Source: Ch67 sp041395845
GTDB lineage: Bacteria; Pseudomonadota; Gammaproteobacteria; Pseudomonadales; Ketobacteraceae
Direction of reading: 5' to 3'
Length of the DNA stretch: 64,000 nucleotides
Assembly (NCBI GenBank): GCA_041395845.1
Contig: JAWKZS010000013.1
Location: 39,655-103,654, forward strand
The translations under genes and the position numbers were made by a program. Below, one piece after another: positions 44,708-54,210 of the stretch; the stretch's first letter is position 1, and each line of letters starts with the position of its first letter. The notes below the pieces were generated by a model that saw nothing but the letters and a program-made list of their open reading frames with translations, was not told where the DNA came from and searched no databases.

Positions 44708-47440
44708 ATGCCAGAACAACCGACCGGGTTGCCGCTGACGGCGCCCCATGCCCAGCCGGCGGATGCGGTGCTGTCCCAGTTGGGCGTCACCAGCCACGGC
44801 CTGAGCCTCGATGAGGCACGGGCCCGTCTCGACAGCCACGGCTACAACCGTCTGCCGGAACCGCCCAAGGTCCACCCGCTGCTGCGCTTCCTGCGCCACT
44901 TCCACAATGTCCTGATCTATGTGCTGCTGGGTAGCGCCCTGGTGACCCTGCTGCTGGAACACTACACCGACACGGCGGTGATTCTCGCGGTGGTGCTGAT
45001 CAATGCGGTCATTGGTTTCGTGCAGGAAGGCCGGGCCGAGCAGGCCATGAACGCCATTCGCCGGATGCTGGCGCCAGTGGCGGCAGTGGTCCGCGATGGT
45101 CAGCGGCTGTCGGTCGCGGGGGAAACCCTGGTGCCGGGCGACATTGTGCTGCTGGAAGCGGGGGATCGGGTGCCGGCGGATCTGCGGCTGCTGTCCGGCA
45201 ACGCCCTGCAGATCCAGGAAGCCATCCTCACCGGGGAATCCGTTGCCGTACTCAAACAGCTGGCGCCGGTGGCCCAGGGCGCGCCACTGGGGGATCGTTC
45301 CTGCATGGCCTACAGCGGCACCCTGGTGACCAGTGGCCAGGGTCGCGGGGTAGTGGTGGCCACGGGGGCCCACACCGAGATCGGCCGGGTCAGTGGCCTG
45401 CTGGCCCGGGTGGAACCCCTGGTGACGCCGCTGGTGGCGCAGATGGCCATTTTCGCCCGCTGGCTCACTCTGGTGATTCTGGCGGTGGCGGCGGGGTTGT
45501 TGCTGTTCGGTCATTTCATCCAGGACTATCCGTTCGCCGACCTGTTCATGGCGGTGGTGGGCCTATCGGTGGCTGCGATTCCCGAAGGTCTGCCGGCGGT
45601 GCTGACCATTACCCTGTCGGTGGGCGTGCAGACCATCGCCCGCCGCAACGTCATCGTACGGCGTCTGCCGGCGATCGAAACCCTGGGCGCCGTGTCGGTG
45701 ATCTGCAGCGACAAGACCGGCACCCTCACCCGCAACGAAATGATGGTGGTGGCCGCTGCCACTGGCGGTGGACCCCTCAGCATCACTGGAACCGGTTACG
45801 CGCCGGTGGGCGCCGTGACCCGGGGCAGCGATGTGGTGGACCCGGACGGCACGCATCCCTATCGCCATCTGGCGTTTGCCGCCGCGCTCTGCAACGACGC
45901 GGCCATTCGCGAACAGGCCGATGGCTGGATCGTCGAAGGCGACCCGATGGAAGGCGCGTTGCTGGCGTTTGCCTGCAAGCTGGGCATTGGCGCAGCGGAA
46001 CGCCAGCACTGGCAGCGCACGGACCTGATTCCGTTTGATCCGCGCCATCGCTACATGGCGACCCTCAACCACGATCACGAGCACCACGCCGCGATCTTCG
46101 TCAAAGGCGCACCGGAAAAGCTGCTGGCGCTGTGTGAATACCAAACTGGCGCCGACGGCAGCCCGCAGCCCCTCTGTGTCGACGACTGGCACCGGCAGGT
46201 GGCTGACCTGTCGGCGCAAGGGCAGCGGGTGCTGGCACTGGCGATGAAGCCGGTGGACGTGTCCCATACCGTGCTGGAATCCTCGGACCTCAAGCAGGGC
46301 CTGATCCTGCTGGGGCTGGTGGGTTTGATCGATCCACCCCGGGCCGAAGTCATCGACGCCATCACCGAATGCCGCCGGGCCGGTATCCAGGTCAAGATGA
46401 TCACCGGCGATCATGCCGGCACCGCGGCCGCCATCGGTCGCCAGATCGGCCTGGACAATCCGGATCAGGTCCTGACCGGAGACCAGCTGGATGACCTGAG
46501 CGACGATGATCTGGCGGCACGGGTGCTGCCGTGCAACATCTTCGCCCGCACCAGCCCAGAGCATAAACTGCGGCTGGTGATGGCGTTGCAGGCCCACAAC
46601 ATGACGGTGGCGATGACCGGTGACGGCGTCAATGATGCCCCCGCCCTGAAGCGGGCCGATGCCGGTGTCGCGATGGGTCAGAAGGGCAGTGAAGCCGCGC
46701 GGGAAGCCGCCGAGCTGGTGCTGGCCGATGACAACTTTGCGTCGATCGTGGCGGCGGTGCGGGAAGGCCGCACGGTGTACGACAACATCCGGAAAGTGAT
46801 CAGCTGGACCCTGCCCACCAACGCCGCCGAAGCGATGACGGTGGTGATCGCCCTGCTGCTGGGCCTGACCCTGCCGATCACCGCCATCCAGATTCTCTGG
46901 ATCAATCTGGTAACTGCGGTGACCCTGGGTATTGCCCTGGCCTTCGAGCCCACTGAAGCCAACACCATGCGACGGCCACCCCGCGAACGCAGTGAAGCCT
47001 TGCTGTCCGGCGATCTGCCCTGGCAGATTCTGTTCGTGTCGTCGCTGTTTGTGCTGGCGGTGTACGGCATCTTTTCCCATGCCCTTGCCAGTGGCCATAG
47101 CGAAACCCTTGCTCGCACCCTGGCACTGAACACCCTGGTGGTGCTGGAAATCGTCTACCTGTTCTACATCCGCAATATTTACGGTACATCGTTGCGCTGG
47201 GATGCCGTCAAAGGCACGCCGGTGATCTGGGCCACGGTGATCAGCGTCACCCTGGCGCAGTTTGCGATCACCTACGTTCCGGCGTTGCAGCAGGTGTTCG
47301 GTACCGAATCGGTGCCACTGGTCGAAGGCATCAAGGTGGTCGCCATCGGTGTGGTGCTGTTCTTCATCATTGAGCTCGAAAAACAGGTGCGGTTGCGGCT
47401 GCGGCAGCGCAACAGAATGGCCGCAGAGAGGCTGTCATGA
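44708..47440 (+). CDS. P-type (P2-like) cation-transporting ATPase
   Basis: 910 residues. Actuator motif AILTGESV, phosphorylation site CSDKTGTLTRNE with Asp335, hinge TGDGVNDAPALKRADAG, and the membrane motif AAIPEGLPAVLTITLSVGVQ typical of the calcium/sodium P2 group. An N-terminal cation-ATPase domain (LDEARARLDSHGYNRLPEPP) and C-terminal membrane domain are present. The carried ion cannot be assigned firmly; Ca2+, Na+ or K+ are possible. The stop overlaps the start of the next gene by 4 bases. Confidence 0.93.
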   Translation: MPEQPTGLPLTAPHAQPADAVLSQLGVTSHGLSLDEARARLDSHGYNRLPEPPKVHPLLRFLRHFHNVLIYVLLGSALVTLLLEHYTDTAVILAVVLINAVIGFVQEGRAEQAMNAIRRMLAPVAAVVRDGQRLSVAGETLVPGDIVLLEAGDRVPADLRLLSGNALQIQEAILTGESVAVLKQLAPVAQGAPLGDRSCMAYSGTLVTSGQGRGVVVATGAHTEIGRVSGLLARVEPLVTPLVAQMAIFARWLTLVILAVAAGLLLFGHFIQDYPFADLFMAVVGLSVAAIPEGLPAVLTITLSVGVQTIARRNVIVRRLPAIETLGAVSVICSDKTGTLTRNEMMVVAAATGGGPLSITGTGYAPVGAVTRGSDVVDPDGTHPYRHLAFAAALCNDAAIREQADGWIVEGDPMEGALLAFACKLGIGAAERQHWQRTDLIPFDPRHRYMATLNHDHEHHAAIFVKGAPEKLLALCEYQTGADGSPQPLCVDDWHRQVADLSAQGQRVLALAMKPVDVSHTVLESSDLKQGLILLGLVGLIDPPRAEVIDAITECRRAGIQVKMITGDHAGTAAAIGRQIGLDNPDQVLTGDQLDDLSDDDLAARVLPCNIFARTSPEHKLRLVMALQAHNMTVAMTGDGVNDAPALKRADAGVAMGQKGSEAAREAAELVLADDNFASIVAAVREGRTVYDNIRKVISWTLPTNAAEAMTVVIALLLGLTLPITAIQILWINLVTAVTLGIALAFEPTEANTMRRPPRERSEALLSGDLPWQILFVSSLFVLAVYGIFSHALASGHSETLARTLALNTLVVLEIVYLFYIRNIYGTSLRWDAVKGTPVIWATVISVTLAQFAITYVPALQQVFGTESVPLVEGIKVVAIGVVLFFIIELEKQVRLRLRQRNRMAAERLS

Positions 47441-49140
47441 TCGATCTGCACGAATCCCCCTTTACGGAACTGGCGGCGTTGTTGGTGGTGGCCGCGGTGA
47501 TCGGTCTGCTCGGACTGCTGCTGCGCCAGCCCATGGTGGTGAGTTTTATTGCCGCCGGTATCGTTGCCGGGCCGTCGGTACTGGATCTGGTGCAGTCCAC
47601 CCACAGTGTGGAACTGCTGGCTGAACTGGGCATTGCGGTACTGCTGTTTCTGGTGGGGCTGAAGCTCGATCTGAAGCTGATTCGCACACTGGGGCCGGTA
47701 GCACTGGCGACGGGCCTGGGTCAGGTGCTGTTCACCTCGCTGATCGGTTTCGGCATCGGGCTGGCGATGGGCATGACACCGGTCAGCGCCCTGTACGTGG
47801 CAGTGGCACTGACGTTTTCCAGCACCATCATCATTGTCAAACTGCTGTCGGACAAACGGGAGGTGGACTCCCTCCACGGCCGTATCGCCATCGGCTTTTT
47901 GATCGTACAGGATCTGGCCGTGGTAGTGGCGATGATCGTGCTGTCGGCATTGGGCGTCGGCGACGGCGACGGCAGCAGCAGCGAGGACAGTGGCTGGTGG
48001 CGGGTACTCAAGATACTGCTGCACAGTCTGTGGATGCTGGCGGCGATCGGCCTGTTCATCCGTTTTGTGGCCGATCCGCTGACTCGCCGGGTCGCCCGTT
48101 CGCCGGAATTGCTGGTGACCTTTGCCCTGGCCTGGGCGGCACTGCTGGCGGCGCTGGGGGACCATCTGGGTTTCAGCAAGGAACTGGGCGGCCTGTTGGC
48201 AGGAATTGCCCTGGCGTCGACCCCCTATCGTGAAGCCATCGTGGCGCGCCTGGCCTCGCTGCGGGATTTTCTGCTGCTGTTTTTCTTTATCGCCCTGGGA
48301 TTGCAGCTGGACCTGTCCCTGCTGGGGGCCCAGCTGGGGCCGGCACTGGTGTTTTCCCTGTTCGTGCTGATCGGCAATCCGCTTATCGTCATGGCCATCA
48401 TGGGTTACATGGGCTATCGCAAACGCACCGGCATGCTGGCAGGCCTGACGGTGGCGCAGATCAGTGAGTTTTCCCTGATATTCGTGGCCATGGGGATCAG
48501 CCTGGGGCACGTGGGCAATGACACCCTGGGGCTGGTGACGCTGGTGGGGCTGGTGACCATTGCCCTGTCCGTATACATGATCACCTATTCCCAGCGATTG
48601 TACCTGTGGCTGGAACCCGTGCTGGGGATCTTCGAGCGGCGGATTCCCCACCGTGAGGAAGCGCTGGAACCGTCCGACCTGATCCATCACACCCACGACG
48701 TGGTGCTGTTTGGCCTGGGCCGTTACGGCATGGCCATCCTGCAGCAACTGCGGGAGCAGGGCATGCGGGTGCTGGCGGTGGATTTCGACCCGGAAGTGGT
48801 GCGGGCCGGTCAGGCCGGCGGACTGGATGTGATTTACGGCGATGCGGCCGACCATGAGTTCGTGGCGTCGCTGCCGTTGTCGGGAGTGGGTTGGGTGGTA
48901 GCCTCGCTGCCGGCGCACCGAGTGGGTCTGACCCATGAAGACCCGGCCCGGTCACTGATGGAAGCGTTGCAACAGGCCCACTTTTCCGGCAAGCGGGTAG
49001 TGACAACCCATCAACCCGGCGACGTGGACACCCTGCTGGCTCAGGGCGCGGATCTGGTGCTGTGCCCGTTCAGCGACGCCGCCGAGCGGGCGGTGACCCG
49101 GATCGTGGAAAGCCGGGGCGGCGGGATCAATCCAGCGTGA
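47437..49140 (+). CDS. Kef-type (CPA2) cation/proton antiporter with TrkA-N domain
   Basis: 567 residues: 12 or so membrane helices (LLVVAAVIGLLGLLLRQPMV; GIAVLLFLVGLKLDL; GKELGG-like SKELGGLLAGIALASTPY) followed by a cytoplasmic Rossmann domain starting DVVLFGLGRYGMAILQQL that binds NAD(H) and gates the channel. The ATG lies inside the ATPase stop (ATGA), so translation is coupled to it. Likely a K+/H+ exchanger. Confidence 0.93.
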   Translation: MIDLHESPFTELAALLVVAAVIGLLGLLLRQPMVVSFIAAGIVAGPSVLDLVQSTHSVELLAELGIAVLLFLVGLKLDLKLIRTLGPVALATGLGQVLFTSLIGFGIGLAMGMTPVSALYVAVALTFSSTIIIVKLLSDKREVDSLHGRIAIGFLIVQDLAVVVAMIVLSALGVGDGDGSSSEDSGWWRVLKILLHSLWMLAAIGLFIRFVADPLTRRVARSPELLVTFALAWAALLAALGDHLGFSKELGGLLAGIALASTPYREAIVARLASLRDFLLLFFFIALGLQLDLSLLGAQLGPALVFSLFVLIGNPLIVMAIMGYMGYRKRTGMLAGLTVAQISEFSLIFVAMGISLGHVGNDTLGLVTLVGLVTIALSVYMITYSQRLYLWLEPVLGIFERRIPHREEALEPSDLIHHTHDVVLFGLGRYGMAILQQLREQGMRVLAVDFDPEVVRAGQAGGLDVIYGDAADHEFVASLPLSGVGWVVASLPAHRVGLTHEDPARSLMEALQQAHFSGKRVVTTHQPGDVDTLLAQGADLVLCPFSDAAERAVTRIVESRGGGINPA

Positions 49141-49174
49141 CGGACAGCCGCTTGGGCCGCCCGTCCCAATTGGC

Positions 49175-50464
49175 TTACTGGTTGCGTTCCCGCTCCACCG
49201 CGCGATAACCGATGTCGTCGCGGTAGTAAACGTTGCTCCAGTTGATCTGCTTGACCAGATCATAGGCGCGGGACTGGGCTTCGGCCACGGTATCCCCCAG
49301 CGCGACAGCGCAGAGTACCCGGCCACCGTTGGTGACGATGCGGCCATCCCGCTCGGAGGTGCCGGCATGGAACACCTTGGTGCCTTCCTGTTCCTGCTCC
49401 GGCAGGCCCATGATGATGTCGCCCTTGTGGTAGTCATCCGGGTAACCACCAGCCGCCATTACTACCCCCAGCGATGCCCGCGGATCCCAGTCTGCATCGG
49501 TCTGGTTCAGCTTGCCTGCCAGCGCCATGTCCACCAGTTCCACCAGATCCGAGCGCAGGCGCATCATGATCGGCTGGGTTTCCGGATCGCCGAAGCGGCA
49601 GTTGAATTCCAGTACCTTGGGCGTGCCGTCGGCGGCAATCATCACCCCGGCGTAGAGGAAGCCGGTGTAGACATTGCCTTCGTCCGCCATGCCGCGCACG
49701 GTGGGGTAGATCACCTCGTTCATGATGCGCGCTTCGATCTCGGGAGTGACAACCGGGGCGGGGGAGTAGGCACCCATGCCGCCCGTGTTGGGACCCTGAT
49801 CGCCATTGTCGCGGGCCTTGTGATCCTGGGACGTGGCCATCGGCAGGACGTTTTCACCGTCCACCATGCAAATGAAGCTGGCTTCTTCGCCCACCAGGAA
49901 TTCCTCGACGACCACCCGGCTGCCGGCGTCACCGAACTTGTTGCCGGCCAGCATGTCCTGCACGGCGGCGATGGCTTCTTCCTCGGTCTGGGCCAGAATC
50001 ACGCCCTTGCCCGCGGCGAGGCCGTCGGCCTTCACCACGATGGGCGCACCCTGCTGCTTGATGTAAGCCACCGCCTGATCGATATCGGTGAAGTTGGCGT
50101 AGGCTGCCGTCGGGATCTTGTGACGGGCCAGAAAATCCTTGGTGAAGGCTTTGGAGCCTTCGAGCTGGGCGGCGTCCTTGGTGGGACCGAAACACTTCAG
50201 GCCGGCGGCGCGGAACGCATTCACCACACCGTTCACCAGCGGCGCTTCCGGGCCGACGATGGTCAGATAGACATTGTTCTGCTGGGCAAACTGCACCAGA
50301 CCGGCATTGTCCAGCACGTCGATGGCAACGTTTTCCACCTTGGGTTCATGGGCCGAACCGGCATTGCCGGGTGCCACAAACACCTTTTCCACCTTGGGCG
50401 AAGCGGCCACTTTCCACGCCAGTGCATGTTCCCGTCCGCCGCTGCCGATAATCAGAATATTCAT
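49175..50464 (-). CDS. purD: Phosphoribosylamine-glycine ligase
   Basis: 429 residues, same as E. coli. Second step of purine synthesis: ATP-dependent joining of glycine to phosphoribosylamine. N-terminal NILIIGSGGREHALAWK, ATP-grasp motif IVVKADGLAAGKGVI, FICMVDGE and VLEFNCRFGDPETQPIM. It is the last gene of the leftward purH-antiporter-purD run, 29 bases after the antiporter, and converges on the Kef gene. Confidence 0.97.
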   Translation of the reverse strand: MNILIIGSGGREHALAWKVAASPKVEKVFVAPGNAGSAHEPKVENVAIDVLDNAGLVQFAQQNNVYLTIVGPEAPLVNGVVNAFRAAGLKCFGPTKDAAQLEGSKAFTKDFLARHKIPTAAYANFTDIDQAVAYIKQQGAPIVVKADGLAAGKGVILAQTEEEAIAAVQDMLAGNKFGDAGSRVVVEEFLVGEEASFICMVDGENVLPMATSQDHKARDNGDQGPNTGGMGAYSPAPVVTPEIEARIMNEVIYPTVRGMADEGNVYTGFLYAGVMIAADGTPKVLEFNCRFGDPETQPIMMRLRSDLVELVDMALAGKLNQTDADWDPRASLGVVMAAGGYPDDYHKGDIIMGLPEQEQEGTKVFHAGTSERDGRIVTNGGRVLCAVALGDTVAEAQSRAYDLVKQINWSNVYYRDDIGYRAVERERNQ

Positions 50465-50493
50465 GTTGCATCCTCAAAGTGTGTGAAAGTCGG

Positions 50494-52374
50494 TTACGGC
50501 CGGGCGTTCTGCGGATTGGCAGCATCATTGCCCTTGCCGGATCTGTCTTTGTCCGGTGTTTTGCCTGGCTCGCCCTGGGGGCCTGGCTCGATCAGTGCCA
50601 CCAGAGTCCAGCCGGCCTGGGGTTGCAGCGGGCTGTCCGGGGTGGCCACCTGCACACGGCCGGTCCCATCCCGGGTGAACAGCAGGTTGGCCCGGTTGCC
50701 GTGCAATGCCTGATAGTCGCTCCAGCCGAAGCTGTCCGTCAGCGTCGTGCTGTAAATCTCCGCCCCTTTTGCCAGCAGGCTGGCCATCTGCGGGAAGGTG
50801 AGGGCCGGTTTGCCCAGCAGCCGCCCGCGGTGTTCCTCGCTGGCGCGATGCTTGTCGGTGCGCCGGCTTTCCTGGCCGCTGACCAGGCTGAACAGGTTGT
50901 CGCGGCCGAACTCATGGCGGAACCGCATGCTGGCCAGGGTATTCATTTCCGCCGCCGGCGACAGTCCCAGCAGGTAGCCCAGCCCCACCATGTCCAGGTT
51001 GGCCTCGGCATGTTGCGAGGCCGGATTGCCGAAGTATACCGGCAACTGCTCCATTCGTGCTGCCCGGATGTTTTCCCAGCTGGAATCGGTCAGCAACACC
51101 CGCTTGTCCAGCTGCTGCAACGCCTTGGCGATGGTCCGGGCCACCGGATTGGCGCCGATGATCAGAAAGCCGCTGGGGGCCGGTTCCGACACCTTCAGCA
51201 GCTTCGCCAGCGGGCGGGCGGTGGCGCTTTGCAGCAGCACAGTGCCGATGATCACCGCAAAGGTCAGCGGCACCAGCAGTTCCGCCCCGGCGTGTCCGGC
51301 CGCTTCCAGACGGATGGCAAAAATCGCCGACACCGCCGCCGCGACGATACCCCGGGGTGAAATCCACGCCAGCAGCACTTTTTCCTGCCAGCGTAGCTGC
51401 GATCCCAGGGTCGACAGAAACACGTTCAGCGGCCGTGCTATCAGCTGAATCACCAGCAGCAGGACCAGCACCGCCGGCCCCAGCCCCAGCAGGGATTGCA
51501 GATCCAGCATCGCCGCCAGCAGGATGAACAGGCCGGAAATCAGCAGTACGCTAAGGTTTTCCTTGAAATGCAGGATATGGCGGACGTCCACCCCGGGCAT
51601 GTTGGCCAGCCACATCCCCATCACCGTCACCGCGAGCAGACCGGATTCGTGCATGATCTGGTTGGCGCTGATAAAAATCACCAGCACCGAGGTCAGTACC
51701 ACAAAATTCTGCAGATAATCCGGCACCGCCTGGCGACGCAGGATCTGCCCCAGCATCCAGCCGCCGGCGACGCCCAGCACCACACCGCAGGCAATGACAC
51801 CGGCAAAGGTCAGCAGGCCATGACTCAGGCCCAGTTTGTCGGTGCTGGCCACCACGAAGCTGTACACCACCACCGCCAGCAGCGCGCCGATCGGATCGAT
51901 GACGATGCCTTCCCAGCGCAGGATGTTGGCCACCGCGGCCGTCGGGCGCACCACCCGCAGCATGGGCACGATCACGGTTGGCCCGGTCACCAGGGTCAGG
52001 GTCCCCAGCAGGATCGCCATTTCCCAGCTCAGCTGCAGCAGGTAGTGACTGGCCACGGCAATCACGATCCAGGTGACCAGCGCCCCCAGGGTCACCATGC
52101 GCCGCACTACCTTGCCGATATCCCGCCATTCCGACAGGTGCAGGGTCAGACTGCCTTCGAACAGGATCAGGGCGACGGAAACGGACACGATAGGGAACAG
52201 CATGGGCCCGAACAGGGCGCGCGGGTCGAGGAGACCAGTCAGCGGCCCCGCCACAATGCCGCAGAGCAACAACAGCAGGATCGCAGGTAAGCGCATGCGC
52301 CATGCCAGCCACTGGCTGGCGAGGGCAGCGATTCCGATGCCGGCGAACGCGATCAGGATCTGCTGTTCACTCAT
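50494..52374 (-). CDS. Na+(K+)/H+ antiporter of the CPA superfamily with Rossmann-like tail
   Basis: 626 residues from ATG 52374 (AGGA 6 bases upstream; an upstream ATG at 52401 is less likely). About 12 membrane helices, including LTLVTGPTVIVPMLRVVRP, EGIVIDPIGALLAVVVYSFV and LLAWISPRGIVAAAVSAIFA, the exchanger signatures of the NhaP-like group. The C-terminal 200 residues hold a weak RCK-like fold (GFLIIGANPVARTIAKALQQ, where GANPVA departs from GxGxxG) and a charged, Pro/Gly-rich tail. It sits between purH (73 bases) and purD (29 bases) in the same direction. No purine link is known for this family. Confidence 0.9.
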   Translation of the reverse strand: MSEQQILIAFAGIGIAALASQWLAWRMRLPAILLLLLCGIVAGPLTGLLDPRALFGPMLFPIVSVSVALILFEGSLTLHLSEWRDIGKVVRRMVTLGALVTWIVIAVASHYLLQLSWEMAILLGTLTLVTGPTVIVPMLRVVRPTAAVANILRWEGIVIDPIGALLAVVVYSFVVASTDKLGLSHGLLTFAGVIACGVVLGVAGGWMLGQILRRQAVPDYLQNFVVLTSVLVIFISANQIMHESGLLAVTVMGMWLANMPGVDVRHILHFKENLSVLLISGLFILLAAMLDLQSLLGLGPAVLVLLLVIQLIARPLNVFLSTLGSQLRWQEKVLLAWISPRGIVAAAVSAIFAIRLEAAGHAGAELLVPLTFAVIIGTVLLQSATARPLAKLLKVSEPAPSGFLIIGANPVARTIAKALQQLDKRVLLTDSSWENIRAARMEQLPVYFGNPASQHAEANLDMVGLGYLLGLSPAAEMNTLASMRFRHEFGRDNLFSLVSGQESRRTDKHRASEEHRGRLLGKPALTFPQMASLLAKGAEIYSTTLTDSFGWSDYQALHGNRANLLFTRDGTGRVQVATPDSPLQPQAGWTLVALIEPGPQGEPGKTPDKDRSGKGNDAANPQNARP

Positions 52375-52447
52375 GGCGCTTCCTGGTGAGGTGAAGGACA
52401 CCCGGTGGGGAATCAGTCAGACCGCTTCCCCACCCTCATGGCAGACA

Positions 52448-54013
52448 TCAGTGGCGGAAATGCCGCATGCCGGTGAACACCATCGCGATATCCGCCTCAT
52501 CGGCGGCGGCAATCACTTCTTCATCGCGAATGGAACCGCCGGGCTGGATCACGGCGCGGATACCGGCCTTGGCCGCCGCATCGATGCCGTCCCGGAACGG
52601 GAAGAACGCATCCGATGCCATTACTGAACCGGGCACTACCAGACCTTCGTCTTCGGCCTTGATGCCGGCGATCTTTGCGCTGTAGACACGACTCATCTGG
52701 CCGGCGCCGATCCCGATGGTCTGCAGGTTTTTGGCATACACGATGGCATTGGATTTGACGAACTTGGCAACCTGCCAGCAGAACATCAGATCACGCATTT
52801 CGTCTTCGGACGGCGCACGCTTGGTGACCACTTTCAGATCGGCGCGTGTGATCATGCCGTTGTCGCGATCCTGCACCAGCAGGCCGCCGTTGACCCGCTT
52901 GTAATCAAAACCGGCAACGCGCTCGGCCCACATGTCGCACACCAGCAGACGCACGTTTTTCTTTTCGCCCACAATGGCGATGGCGTCGGCGCTGGCGCCC
53001 GGTGCGATGATCACTTCGACAAACTGGCGATCGACGATGTTGCGGGCGGTTTTCGCATCCAGGGGCTGGTTGAAGGCAATGATGCCGCCAAAGGCCGAGG
53101 TCGGGTCGGTCTTGAACGCGCGCTCGTAGGCTTCATTGATGTCACTGCCGATGGCAACGCCGCAGGGGTTGGCGTGCTTCACGATCACACAGGCCGGGTC
53201 TTTGAATGACTTTACGCATTCCAGCGCCGCGTCGGTGTCCGCCACGTTGTTGAAGGACAGTTCCTTGCCCTGCAGAACCTTGGCCGTGCTGACACTGGGC
53301 TCTGCGGGTTTGGCTTCACGGAAGAACGCCGCGCGCTGGTGGGGATTTTCGCCGTAACGCATTTCCTGCACTTTCTCGAACTGCATGTTGAAGGTGCGGG
53401 GGAAGGCGGATTTGCTGCCGTCTTCCTGGATGGTGCCCAGGTAGTTGGCGATCATGCCGTCGTACTTGGCGGTGTGCTCAAACGCCGCCAGGGCCAGTTC
53501 GAAGCGGGTGCGGTCCGGCACCACGTTGCCGTTGGCCTTCATTTCGGCCAGTACGAGACCGTAATCGGCGGCGTTGACCACAATGGTGACCCACTTGTGG
53601 TTCTTCGCCGAGGAGCGAACCATGGTCGGGCCGCCGATATCGATGTTCTCGATAGCGGTTTCCAGATCGCAATCCGGTTTTGCCACGGTCTGTTCAAACG
53701 GGTACAGGTTGACGGCCACCAGGTCGATGGGGGTAATGCCATGGGCGTCCATCACTGCGCCGTCCACATCGCGCCGGCCCAGAATGCCACCATGTACCTT
53801 CGGATGCAGGGTCTTGACGCGGCCGTCCATCATTTCCGGAAAACCGGTGTAGTCGGACACTTCGATGGCGTTGATGCCCTGATCCTTCAGCAGCTTGTAG
53901 GTACCGCCGGTGGACAGGATTTCCACACCCAGGTCGGCCAGGGCACGGGCAAAGTCCACGATGCCGGTTTTGTCGGAAACACTGATTAATGCGCGTTTGA
54001 TTGGTCTGCTCAT
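52448..54013 (-). CDS. purH: Bifunctional AICAR transformylase / IMP cyclohydrolase
   Basis: 521 residues (E. coli 529). The last two steps of IMP synthesis. N-terminal IMP cyclohydrolase (LISVSDKTGIVDFARALADL, STGGTYKLLKDQGI) and C-terminal transformylase with the RYGENPHQ-type site (MRYGENPHQRAAFF) and KHANPCGVAIG. A possible promoter precedes it. Confidence 0.97.
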   Translation of the reverse strand: MSRPIKRALISVSDKTGIVDFARALADLGVEILSTGGTYKLLKDQGINAIEVSDYTGFPEMMDGRVKTLHPKVHGGILGRRDVDGAVMDAHGITPIDLVAVNLYPFEQTVAKPDCDLETAIENIDIGGPTMVRSSAKNHKWVTIVVNAADYGLVLAEMKANGNVVPDRTRFELALAAFEHTAKYDGMIANYLGTIQEDGSKSAFPRTFNMQFEKVQEMRYGENPHQRAAFFREAKPAEPSVSTAKVLQGKELSFNNVADTDAALECVKSFKDPACVIVKHANPCGVAIGSDINEAYERAFKTDPTSAFGGIIAFNQPLDAKTARNIVDRQFVEVIIAPGASADAIAIVGEKKNVRLLVCDMWAERVAGFDYKRVNGGLLVQDRDNGMITRADLKVVTKRAPSEDEMRDLMFCWQVAKFVKSNAIVYAKNLQTIGIGAGQMSRVYSAKIAGIKAEDEGLVVPGSVMASDAFFPFRDGIDAAAKAGIRAVIQPGGSIRDEEVIAAADEADIAMVFTGMRHFRH

Positions 54014-54085
54014 GGTGGTCTGGTTCGCAAGATTCGGCTAACGATGAGGCTCAGGCCGAGCCGTGGCGGCCGAGCGGGGGGCGCC

Positions 54086-54114
54086 ATTGTAGTCGGAATC
54101 CCCCCCGGATTTAA
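54086..54114 (-). promoter_or_regulatory. Possible promoter of purH
   Basis: On the minus strand TACAAT (five of six) with a 17-base spacer to a weak TTAAAT, about 72 bases before the purH start. I see no purine operator-like palindrome. Confidence 0.4.
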
Positions 54115-54139
54115 GTCCGAGGGCGAAAAAACACCAACA

Positions 54140-54162
54140 GAACATCAGGCTGCCTGATGTTC
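54140..54162 (-). terminator. Second hairpin after fis
   Basis: GAACATCAGG and CCTGATGTTC form a perfect 10-bp stem with a 3-base loop. On the minus strand a run of six T follows about 10 bases later, so this may be a backup terminator for dusB-fis. It also lies just upstream of the purH promoter. Confidence 0.6.
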
Positions 54163-54173
54163 GGGCGAGGCAA

Positions 54174-54198
54174 AACACCCATCGCCGGGATGGGTGTT
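54174..54198 (-). terminator. Intrinsic terminator of dusB-fis
   Basis: AACACCCATC and GATGGGTGTT form a perfect 10-bp stem around a 5-base loop, followed by TTTT on the minus strand. It starts 12 bases after the fis stop. Confidence 0.85.
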
Positions 54199-54210
54199 AA
54201 CGGATCAGAA

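Noticed and set aside
43697..45514. 605-codon minus-strand frame over uspE and the ATPase
   Set aside because: Gln/His-rich composition typical of an antisense shadow of GC-rich genes; the plus-strand genes have full motifs.
45563..48936. Two long minus-strand frames over the P-type ATPase and Kef genes
   Set aside because: Low-complexity Gln/His/Arg content and no family resemblance.
49367..50713. 448-codon plus-strand frame over purD
   Set aside because: Shadow of purD; no ribosome site and no homology.
54120..54200. Purine riboswitch or small RNA upstream of purH
   Set aside because: The two hairpins face the end of fis and read as terminators; the conserved core of a purine riboswitch is not seen.
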